Positions 1-4,629 of a stretch of 5,907 nt of DNA are shown in pieces. The stretch covers positions 1 to 5,907 of the forward strand of contig QMYD01000074.1 of NCBI GenBank assembly GCA_003662485.1, in the 5' to 3' direction. This stretch comes from Candidatus Hecatellales archaeon. Lineage in GTDB: Archaea > Thermoproteota > Bathyarchaeia > Hecatellales > Hecatellaceae. Within the stretch, counting starts at the first letter, position 1; every line of letters begins with the position of its first letter. The position numbers were made by a program, and so were the translations under genes. The notes under the pieces are model-generated. The model made no database searches. It saw only the letters and a program-made list of their open reading frames with translations, and was not told the DNA's origin.

Positions 1-93
1 AGCCGAAACGGATACATTGAGGTTTCCCTTGGGAAGGCTAATTGCGATAGGAGGAGTTCAAAGGTGGCCTTGAGTAGGGGGATAGCTGGATGA
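1..93 (+). CDS. possible C-terminal end of an unidentified upstream gene
   Basis: Frame 1 is open from the first base to a TGA at 91-93, giving 30 residues that begin SRNGYIEVSLGKANCD and end SRGIAG. The codons used (GAG, GTT, AAG, AGG, GGG, GCT) resemble those of the real genes in the window, and the stop lies just upstream of the eS8 promoter, where a preceding gene would be expected to end. I do not recognise the family. Frame 2 is also open to a TGA at 70-72, and 30 open codons can occur by chance, so this is only a candidate. If real, it is a partial gene whose start lies left of the window. Confidence 0.25.
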   Translation, partial: SRNGYIEVSLGKANCDRRSSKVALSRGIAG

Positions 94-105
94 TGGAAAC
101 TAGTA

Positions 106-161
106 GGCTACGTATTCTTAAAGTAGCCGAAACCTTTAGCCCTTAAATAAAGGTTTGGGCT
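106..161 (+). other. two overlapping, mutually exclusive hairpins upstream of eS8
   Basis: Hairpin A pairs ggctac (106-111) with gtagcc (123-128), 6 bp with an 11-base loop. Hairpin B pairs agccgaaacctt (125-136) with aaggtttgggct (150-161), 11 of 12 positions paired with one mismatch and a 13-base loop. Both need agcc at 125-128, so they cannot form together. This is visible directly. Whether the region is transcribed as RNA, as part of an upstream transcript or an eS8 leader, is unknown, because the TATA-like element lies within hairpin B. No known riboswitch was recognised. Confidence 0.3.
143..150 (+). promoter_or_regulatory. TATA-like promoter element for the eS8 cluster
   Basis: The A/T run ttaaataa is the best TATA-box candidate upstream of eS8. 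An archaeal start site about 26 bases downstream of its centre would fall near 172-174, only a few bases before the TTG start at 177, so the transcript would be leaderless or nearly so. The BRE position upstream is not purine-rich, which lowers confidence. Confidence 0.4.
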
Positions 162-176
162 GGATGAGGGGAGACC

Positions 177-569
177 TTGTGGCATTCAGACCTGCATAAG
201 AGGAAGCCCACGGGTGGAAGGCGTAAACCTTATCGGGGTAGGAGGAAGTTTGAGCGGGGAGGCTTCCCTATTGAAACGGTTCCAGGCTTGGAGGAGCGGA
301 GGGTGGAGAGGGTTAGGGGTGGAAACATTAAGGTTAGGTTAAAATCTGCTGAGAAGGTTCAAGTTTCAGACCCAAAGACTGGTAGGACTGTTAGGGCTTC
401 TATTCTTAGGGTGGTTAGGAATCCTGCCAACGTTGAATATAGTAGGCGTGGTGTGATTACGAAGGGAGCTATCCTCGAAACGGATGTAGGCCTGGTAAAG
501 GTTACCTCAAGACCCAGCCAGAACGGGGTTTTAAACGCCGTTCTCCTCGAAGCTCGAAGGGAACTGTAA
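177..569 (+). CDS. rps8e: small ribosomal subunit protein eS8
   Basis: A basic 130-residue protein of the archaeal/eukaryotic S8e family, a structural component of the 30S subunit that binds 16S rRNA. The N-terminal family signature is clear (residues 2-15, WHSDLHKRKPTGGR, followed by KPYRGRRKFERGG). The middle carries the conserved block RNPANVEYSRRGVITKG and the C-terminus the ETDVGLVKVTSRPSQNGVLNA-type end, here followed by EARREL. Length matches archaeal members. TTG at 177 is the only usable start: an in-frame TGA lies at 165-167 and the conserved WH...RKPTGG motif begins at the second codon. A purine run (gaggggag, about 166-173) precedes it as a possible ribosome binding site. It is first in a close plus-strand series with SRP19, Gar1 and TFB. 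Identification is secure; whether the RBS is inside the transcript depends on the TATA placement. Confidence 0.95.
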   Translation: MWHSDLHKRKPTGGRRKPYRGRRKFERGGFPIETVPGLEERRVERVRGGNIKVRLKSAEKVQVSDPKTGRTVRASILRVVRNPANVEYSRRGVITKGAILETDVGLVKVTSRPSQNGVLNAVLLEARREL

Positions 570-572
570 GCC

Positions 573-866
573 TTGAGAAAGCTTAAGGGTAAGGTTATCC
601 TCTGGCTTGCCTATTTTGACGCTTCAAGGAGGAGGAGTGAGGGTAGGAGGCTGCCTCTAAGCCTCTGCCTCCGCTCCCCCAGCCTTCGAGAAATAGTCAG
701 AGCCGCTGAGGTTTTGAATTTGAATCCTCAGCCTAAACCGGAGGCAAGGTTTCCAAGGTGCTGGTGGGCGGAGGGCGGATACGTTATCGTAGATAAGCTT
801 GGAAGCAAGCAGGAAACCCTGCGAAGGGTTGCGGAAAAAGCCTTGGAGCTGAGGGGAAAGCCTTAG
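573..866 (+). CDS. srp19: signal recognition particle subunit SRP19
   Basis: A 97-residue basic protein matching archaeal SRP19. It binds helices 6 and 8 of 7S RNA and helps SRP54 load, in the cytosolic particle that delivers ribosomes making membrane and secreted proteins. Visible family features are the first strand VILWLAYFDASRRRSEGRR (residues 8-26, with the RNA-contacting GRR at 24-26), the central PRCWWAEGGYVIVDK block (61-75, Trp64-Trp65) and a Lys-rich GSKQETLRRVAEKALEL C-terminal helix. The length is typical. TTG at 573 is chosen because the in-frame eS8 stop is only two codons upstream and the conserved strand begins a few residues later. No strong Shine-Dalgarno is seen; the 3-base gap to eS8 suggests translational coupling and co-transcription. 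Confidence 0.92.
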   Translation: MRKLKGKVILWLAYFDASRRRSEGRRLPLSLCLRSPSLREIVRAAEVLNLNPQPKPEARFPRCWWAEGGYVIVDKLGSKQETLRRVAEKALELRGKP

Positions 867-870
867 AAAC

Positions 871-879
871 CTTTAAATT
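871..879 (+). promoter_or_regulatory. internal TATA box before gar1-tfb
   Basis: The sequence ctttaaatt, right after the SRP19 stop at 864-866, is a good archaeal TATA box, with the purine/A-rich tagaaac upstream as a BRE candidate. It predicts a start site near 900, upstream of the gar1 TTG at 934 and its ribosome binding site. It would let gar1 and tfb be transcribed separately from eS8 and SRP19, as well as by read-through. Confidence 0.5.
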
Positions 880-921
880 AAAGCGTTGAGAAAAAGGGCT
901 TGGCTAATCTTTTGGTTTTCA

Positions 922-932
922 GGGAGTGGGGG
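922..932 (+). promoter_or_regulatory. ribosome binding site that decides the gar1 start
   Basis: The purine run gggagtggggg lies directly before TTG 934; its gggag part is 7 bases from the start codon, a normal Shine-Dalgarno spacing. The alternative TTG at 886 has no such site and would lie upstream of the start site predicted from the TATA box at 871-879. Confidence 0.5.
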
Positions 933-933
933 T

Positions 934-1179
934 TTGAGGAGGCTCGGCAAGGTTCTCCACCTCTCCTCGATGACCGGCCACCTAATAGTTAAAGCCAGAA
1001 CAACCCCACGCATCGGGGAGAAAGTCTATAGCGGAGACCTCAAGCCTATTGGGTATGTTTTCGACGTTTTTGGCCCCGTGGATGCGCCCTACGTGGCGGT
1101 GAAACCCCTAAACTCCCAGCTTAAACCGGTGAAAACCCTTTTCCTCCTAGAGTCTAAAGGTGGAAGGAAGAGGGGGTAG
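934..1179 (+). CDS. gar1: H/ACA ribonucleoprotein subunit Gar1
   Basis: An 81-residue Gar1/Naf1-family protein. Gar1 binds the pseudouridine synthase Cbf5 within H/ACA guide RNPs that modify rRNA, and helps substrate turnover. The family core is clear: RRLGKVLHLSSMTGHLIVKA (2-21), PRIGEKVYSGDLKPIG (25-40) and the hallmark YVFDVFGPVDAPYVAVKP (41-58), ending in a short Gly/Arg-rich tail GGRKRG. The same frame is open back to TTG 886, which would add 16 residues, AWLIFWFSGSG-like, with no match to the usual Gar1 N-terminus. I choose TTG 934 because archaeal Gar1 proteins normally begin at the RLGKVL strand and a ribosome binding site precedes it. The stop is 7 bases before tfb, a gar1-tfb linkage seen in other archaea. 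Confidence 0.88.
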   Translation: MRRLGKVLHLSSMTGHLIVKARTTPRIGEKVYSGDLKPIGYVFDVFGPVDAPYVAVKPLNSQLKPVKTLFLLESKGGRKRG

Positions 1180-1186
1180 GGGGCTT

Positions 1187-2122
1187 ATGGTAGGGCTTAA
1201 GCACGAGGAGAAGAAGGCTAAGATTGTCTGCCCGGAATGTGGGGCTTCAAGGTTAATGAACGACACGGATCAGGGAGAACTCGTATGCATGAACTGCGGC
1301 TACGTTATTGATGATAAAATTGCGGATTTGGGGCCTGAGTGGAGGGCTTTCGACGACGAGCAGAAGGTTAAGCGGACGAGGGTTGGCGCACCCCTAACCT
1401 ACACCATCCACGATAAGGGACTCTCAACCCTCATCGACTGGCATGACAAGAATTTCACCTCCAAGGAGTTAACGCTAGCCCAGACCAGCCAGGTTTTCAC
1501 ATTGAGGAAGTGGCAGAGGAGGGTTAGGGTTGCAGATGCCGCCGAACGCAATCTGGCTTCTGCCCTCTCCGAGATGAGTAAGATTTCCTCCGCTTTGAAT
1601 CTTCCCAAAAACATTTTGGAGACTGCAGCAGTACTTTATAGGAAGGCGGTGAAGCGTAGGCTTATAAGGGGCAGGAGCATTCAGGGTGTGGCCGCTGCAG
1701 CCATCTACATGTCCTGTAGGAAGTGTAATGTGCCTAGGACGCTGGATGAGATTGCCCAGGCTACCTCGGTGGGTAAGAAGGAGATTGGGAGATGCTATCG
1801 CTTCCTAGCTAAGGAGCTTGACGAGTTTGTTCCACCCATCTTTCCAACCAGATATATCTCTAAGATTTCAAATCAGCTTTTAATGAAGGGGAAGGCTGAA
1901 ATCATAGCTGCCACCATCCTTGATGTGGCAAGCAGTTTGAGGCTTACGAGTGGAAGGGGGCCAACGGGTATAGCTGCAGCTGCCACCTACATCGCCTCTG
2001 TCCTGGCGGGGGAGAAGAAAACCCAGAGGGAGGTTGCCCTTGCAGCCAACGTTACCGAGGTAACCATTAGGAACAGGTATAGGGAGCTTATGGACAAGAT
2101 TAAAATAATAGTTAAGCTTTAA
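1187..2122 (+). CDS. tfb: transcription initiation factor B (TFB)
   Basis: Archaeal counterpart of TFIIB, 311 residues and full length. It binds TBP-TATA complexes, contacts the BRE and recruits RNA polymerase. Domains in order: N-terminal zinc ribbon with Cys15, Cys18, Cys34 and Cys37; B-reader region GPEWRAFD (49-56) followed by KVKRTRVGAP and the linker signature LTYTIHDKGLST (70-81); first cyclin repeat about 118-205 (SIQGVAAAAIYMSCR is typical); second repeat from about 213 to the end, with TGIAAAATYIASVL and the BRE-binding helix-turn-helix TQREVALAANVTEVTIRNRY. ATG 1187 is chosen because an aggggg site lies 3 bases upstream. The alternative GTG at 1160 adds nine residues overlapping the end of gar1. 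It is the last gene of the cluster; all four zinc ligands are present. Confidence 0.96.
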   Translation: MVGLKHEEKKAKIVCPECGASRLMNDTDQGELVCMNCGYVIDDKIADLGPEWRAFDDEQKVKRTRVGAPLTYTIHDKGLSTLIDWHDKNFTSKELTLAQTSQVFTLRKWQRRVRVADAAERNLASALSEMSKISSALNLPKNILETAAVLYRKAVKRRLIRGRSIQGVAAAAIYMSCRKCNVPRTLDEIAQATSVGKKEIGRCYRFLAKELDEFVPPIFPTRYISKISNQLLMKGKAEIIAATILDVASSLRLTSGRGPTGIAAAATYIASVLAGEKKTQREVALAANVTEVTIRNRYRELMDKIKIIVKL

Positions 2123-2154
2123 AGGCCTGGAAGGGAGGGTTTAAGGCTCTAAAA

Positions 2155-2173
2155 GGAGGCTTCCCAAGCCTTT
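2155..2173 (+). terminator. possible terminator hairpin after tfb
   Basis: The stem aggctt (2157-2162) / aagcct (2166-2171) has a ccc loop and can be extended by two G-T pairs. It is followed by ttt and, shortly after, the T-rich attttcctgttt. It lies 33 bases after the tfb stop. Archaeal termination relies mainly on T-runs and the T-tract here is broken, so this is a weak call. The same cctttaaaa stretch could instead act as a TATA box. Confidence 0.25.
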
Positions 2174-2208
2174 AAAACAAATTTTCCTGTTTAATTCCAC
2201 CTTCATTC

Positions 2209-2222
2209 CAAAAATATTTTAA
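2209..2222 (+). promoter_or_regulatory. A/T-rich promoter candidate for the ferritin-like gene
   Basis: The run caaaaatattttaa contains the best TATA-like sequence close to the ferritin-like gene and predicts a start site near 2240, leaving a leader of about 45 bases. An alternative is cctttaaaac at 2169-2178, giving a longer leader. The rest of the 2123-2287 intergenic region holds the hairpin at 2155-2173 and no convincing RNA gene. Confidence 0.35.
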
Positions 2223-2287
2223 CGCTTCATTTAACCAATTCTAAAATCCCTTGGGTTCGAATCAACTTTTGCCGGCGGGTTCAGCCT

Positions 2288-2764
2288 ATGTCTGCGTTAA
2301 AGGTTATTGCGGAGTGGATTGGGATAGAGCTTTACTGTAGGGATGCCTATAAGAGGCTTGCCTCCATGACTGATAACCCTTATGCGAGAGGTCTCTTCCA
2401 GTGGCTTTCCCAGGCCTGTGGAAGCCATGCTCACTACCTGACGAAAACCTTGGAGGCTCTTGGATGGCAGTTCCCCCAAGAGCTTTTTAAGCCTAAGAAG
2501 CCTTCAATCCTCCAGTCCCGCCGTTTTTCCTCTGACGTGGAGGAGGTTTACTGGACGGCTAAGGAATACCTCGCCCTAGAGGAGGAGATGAGGAAAACCT
2601 ACAGCATCCTCTTCACGCAGGTGGACAATCCTAAAGCTAAAAACATTTTAAGCCAGCTGGTTAGGGAGGAGGAAGACCACCACCGGGAGTTAGCCCAGCT
2701 CATTCAGGTTTTCGAGCAAACTTACGCTAATCTGAGAGGCCAAGAGGCTGTTGAGGCAGGCTAA
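2288..2764 (+). CDS. ferritin-like/rubrerythrin-type four-helix protein
   Basis: A 158-residue soluble protein with the pattern of the ferritin-like superfamily (rubrerythrin erythrin-domain type), which usually holds a di-iron centre used in peroxide reduction or iron handling. Helix 1 (about 5-26) has the expected ligand Glu14 in IGIELYCRDAYKRLA. Helix 2 (32-58) has LSQACGSHAHYL. Helix 3 (83-110) has ALEEEMRKTY. Helix 4 (115-145) has an intact ExxH, Glu128-x-x-His131, in REEEDHHREL. The helix-2 ExxH position reads Cys44-x-x-His47, so one expected Glu ligand is replaced by Cys. No rubredoxin domain or CxxC pair is present. ATG 2288 is the only plausible start in this frame; no clear Shine-Dalgarno is seen. 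It appears monocistronic and converges on nnr. Exact function, and whether it binds two metals, is unknown. Confidence 0.75.
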   Translation: MSALKVIAEWIGIELYCRDAYKRLASMTDNPYARGLFQWLSQACGSHAHYLTKTLEALGWQFPQELFKPKKPSILQSRRFSSDVEEVYWTAKEYLALEEEMRKTYSILFTQVDNPKAKNILSQLVREEEDHHRELAQLIQVFEQTYANLRGQEAVEAG

Positions 2765-2771
2765 ACCCTCT

Positions 2772-4280
2772 TCAGCGTAGAACCTCAGCATGCTTCATAG
2801 GGTTTTCTATGAGGCCTGGGATTTCTTGGAGGAGGTCTGTGGCTTTTAGGTGGGGTCCCTTACGCTTATAAGCGAGGTCTCCAGCAGCCCCATTAATGAA
2901 GGCTCCTGCAACTGCAGCTTCGAAGGGTTGGACGCCCATCGCTAGGAAGCCTCCCACAACTCCGGCAAGCACGTCTCCCGTTCCCCCCACGCTCATAGCA
3001 GGCCCCCCAGTCCTGTTAAGCTTAACCCTATCCCCATCGGAGATTACGTCTACCGGAGCCTTAAGCAGTATGGTGGCTCCAAACCTTCTCGCTGCATCCC
3101 TCACTTTTCCAGCAAGCTTTCCAGGCTCCTCGGAGGGTTCCACCCCTGTTAGAAGCTTGAATTCCCCCCTGTGGGGCGTGAGCACACACGCTGTCCCAGC
3201 TCTCCGCCCAAGCTGGGCGAAAAGCTTAAGCCCGTCAGCGTCGAGGAGCATGGGCTTCCCAAACGCTTCAGCCATGTCTAGAATTCTTGGTAGGGCTTTC
3301 AGGCTTTCCCTCCTCGTTTCAAGTCCTGGGCCGATGATGAGGGCGGTGCATCTTTCTACTAGCGTTTTCAGAATTCTAACATGCTTAAGACTTAAACATT
3401 CACCCTCAAGCTTAAAGGTTATGAGGTTTGGGGAGTAGCTGGAGATGGCTAGGGCTGCATCCCTAGGAGCAGCCACGTAGACTAAGTCTACACCAACCTC
3501 GAGGGCTGCTAGAGCTGCCAGGGCTGGGGCTCCGGAATAGGTGGCGCTACCCCCTATGATGAGCAGCCTCCCAAACTCCCCCTTATGGGCGGTTGGAGGC
3601 CTAACACGCCTAGCCTTTCCAACGTCTCCAGGCCCAGCGTAGGTTTCAGCCTCCGGAGGGATACCTATACTCGCCACGTGAATTTTGCCAGCATATCTTC
3701 GAGCCTTAGCCAGGCCTGCCTTAACCTTATGGAAGGTTACGGTTGCATCAGCCTTAACAGCCTTCCCAAGGATCTCACCTGAGTCTGAGTCGACGCCGGT
3801 GGGCAGGTCTACGGCCACCTTAAACCCTTTAAGCCTATTTATGGTTTGAACGGCTTGGAGGATTGGAGGCTTAAGCTCGCCTTTAATTCCTATGCCTAGG
3901 AGGGCGTCCACAACCACGTCGGCTTCAACCATGGGGATTTGAGCTGAATCCCTTGCCACCAGTATTTTAATGCTTTCCCCCAGGCTTTTCAGAATTTTCC
4001 AGTTGGCTTGAACCACGGGGCTGACTATGCGTTCTTCACCGCCTACGAGGATGAGGGTTACTTGGAAGCCTTTGGAGGCGAGGTGGCGGGCGGCCACCAT
4101 TCCATCTCCACCGTTTCTCCCAGTCCCAGCGTAGATTGCAACCCTTCTTCCAAGCTTCAAACCTTCAATGTAGTCTGCCACAGCCTTGCCTGCGCACTCC
4201 ATGAGTTGGAGGAGGGAAACACCAAGATATTCAGCGTTGGCTTCGAGGGCTGCCATATCCCCTGCGGTTATAAGCTTCAA
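2772..4280 (-). CDS. nnr: bifunctional NAD(P)H-hydrate repair enzyme Nnr (epimerase + ADP-dependent dehydratase)
   Basis: A full-length two-domain protein of 502 residues that repairs hydrated NADH/NADPH: the epimerase interconverts R- and S-NAD(P)HX, and the dehydratase restores NAD(P)H using ADP. The N-terminal YjeF_N domain (about 1-215) has GTGRNGGDGMVAARHL (52-67), VVDALLGIGIKG (123-134) and VDLPTGVDSDSGE (157-169). The C-terminal ribokinase-like domain (about 225-495) has KGEFGRLLIIGGSATYSGAP (233-252), IIGPGLE (315-321), LLDADGLKLF (345-354), LTPHRGEFKLLTG (367-379) and GGPAMSVGGTGDVLAG (425-440), with Asp436 the presumed catalytic residue. TTG 4280 is chosen because an in-frame TGA lies two codons upstream and the family start (KLITAGDMAALE) follows at once. 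The TATA box at 4302-4312 predicts a near-leaderless transcript. The stop is 7 bases from the convergent ferritin-like gene. Confidence 0.94.
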   Translation of the reverse strand: MKLITAGDMAALEANAEYLGVSLLQLMECAGKAVADYIEGLKLGRRVAIYAGTGRNGGDGMVAARHLASKGFQVTLILVGGEERIVSPVVQANWKILKSLGESIKILVARDSAQIPMVEADVVVDALLGIGIKGELKPPILQAVQTINRLKGFKVAVDLPTGVDSDSGEILGKAVKADATVTFHKVKAGLAKARRYAGKIHVASIGIPPEAETYAGPGDVGKARRVRPPTAHKGEFGRLLIIGGSATYSGAPALAALAALEVGVDLVYVAAPRDAALAISSYSPNLITFKLEGECLSLKHVRILKTLVERCTALIIGPGLETRRESLKALPRILDMAEAFGKPMLLDADGLKLFAQLGRRAGTACVLTPHRGEFKLLTGVEPSEEPGKLAGKVRDAARRFGATILLKAPVDVISDGDRVKLNRTGGPAMSVGGTGDVLAGVVGGFLAMGVQPFEAAVAGAFINGAAGDLAYKRKGPHLKATDLLQEIPGLIENPMKHAEVLR

Positions 4281-4301
4281 GCTTCACCAGCCTAAACCTT
4301 A

Positions 4302-4312
4302 CATTTATAAAG
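4302..4312. promoter_or_regulatory. near-symmetric TATA box shared by divergent nnr and the RAM gene
   Basis: The stretch catttataaag contains tttataaa, which reads almost the same on both strands. On the minus strand its centre is about 27 bases from the nnr TTG (4280), fitting a leaderless transcript, with the A-rich taaac upstream as a BRE. On the plus strand it predicts a start near 4334, 25 bases before ATG 4359 and upstream of that gene's ribosome binding site. It is the only strong TATA box in the 78-base divergent gap; gttatag at 4320-4326 is a weaker plus-strand alternative. Confidence 0.6.
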
Positions 4313-4358
4313 TTTAAGCGTTATAGAATTTTTGCTGGAAGATTTGGGGTGGGAAAAA

Positions 4359-4595
4359 ATGCCTGTCGCCTACGTTCTTATAAACTCTGAGATTGGGGCT
4401 GAGGAGGAGGTTTTGAAGGAGCTTAAGAAGATTAAGAGTGTTAAGGAGGCTTACGTGGTTTACGGAGTTTACGACATCATTGCTAAGGTTGAAGCTGACA
4501 GTATGGATAAGCTTAAAGAGATAATTACTTGGAATATTAGGAGGCTGGAGAAGGTTCGCTCCACCTTAACCATGATGGTGGTGGAGCCGGCTTAG
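4359..4595 (+). CDS. stand-alone AsnC/Lrp ligand-binding (RAM) domain protein
   Basis: A 78-residue protein consisting only of the RAM/AsnC C-terminal domain, with the beta-alpha-beta-beta-alpha-beta order visible: AYVLINSE (4-11), helix AEEEVLKELKKI (14-25), VKEAYVVYGVYDIIAKVEA (28-46, with the ligand-pocket GVYD at 36-39), helix MDKLKEIITWNIRRL (49-63) and VRSTLTMMVVE (66-76). No DNA-binding helix-turn-helix is present and there is no room for one. Such proteins form oligomers that bind amino acids or similar ligands, alone or in mixed assembly with full Lrp regulators; target and ligand are not visible here. ATG 4359 is preferred over TTG 4332 because ggggtggg at 4346-4353 is correctly spaced and the domain begins right after it. 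It may share its promoter with nnr. Confidence 0.9.
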   Translation: MPVAYVLINSEIGAEEEVLKELKKIKSVKEAYVVYGVYDIIAKVEADSMDKLKEIITWNIRRLEKVRSTLTMMVVEPA

Positions 4596-4625
4596 CCCTT
4601 TTAAGCCTAAACTCCGGCTCTTTTT
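4584..4625 (+). terminator. hairpin with T-tract ending the RAM gene
   Basis: The arms gagccgg (4584-4590) and ccggctc (4614-4620) pair perfectly. An inner ttag/ctaa pairing (4592-4595 with 4607-4610) can extend the stem. A five-T run (4621-4625) follows at once, giving a bacterial-style intrinsic terminator shape. The left arm overlaps the last codons and stop of the RAM gene. Archaeal termination needs the T-run more than the stem, so function is inferred. Confidence 0.5.
4598..4605 (+). promoter_or_regulatory. TATA-like element for tiaS
   Basis: The sequence cttttaag is centred about 28 bases before ATG 4630, the spacing expected for a leaderless archaeal transcript. It sits in the loop of the terminator hairpin of the RAM gene. 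It is a poor TATA match, and read-through from the RAM gene is an alternative. Confidence 0.3.
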
Positions 4626-4629
4626 CTGG

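Noticed and set aside
21..40. ttccc/gggaa inverted repeat as a terminator
   Set aside because: The loop is only two bases, no T-tract follows, and it lies inside a possible coding frame.
88..128. Box C-like atgatgg suggesting a C/D guide RNA
   Set aside because: The last base deviates from the box C consensus, and no box D (ctga) lies at a suitable distance.
1..133. Direct repeat agccgaaac at 1-9 and 125-133
   Set aside because: Nine bases only, with no extension on either side; consistent with chance.
90..146. Short frame MMETSRLRILKVAETFSP starting at ATG 90 and overlapping the upstream TGA
   Set aside because: Only 18 codons, no family resemblance, and it runs into the promoter/hairpin region of eS8.
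886..933. N-terminal extension of Gar1 from TTG 886 with hydrophobic AWLIFWF as a signal or membrane segment
   Set aside because: Gar1 is a soluble RNP subunit, the extension lacks a ribosome binding site and lies at or upstream of the start site predicted from the TATA box.
2250..2287. tRNA-like T-arm (gggttcgaatc) suggesting a tRNA gene or fragment
   Set aside because: The flanking bases do not form the five-pair T stem, no acceptor stem or anticodon arm can be paired upstream, and the ferritin-like ATG follows at once.
2896..3438. 180-codon plus-strand open frame inside nnr
   Set aside because: It is antisense to the conserved Nnr dehydratase domain and encodes a low-complexity Ser/Pro/Ala-rich product, as expected of a shadow frame.
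4272..4285. Tandem aagcttc aagcttc at the nnr start as an operator
   Set aside because: Only two 7-base copies, and AAGCTT is frequent in this window because of common Lys-Leu codon pairs, so chance is sufficient.
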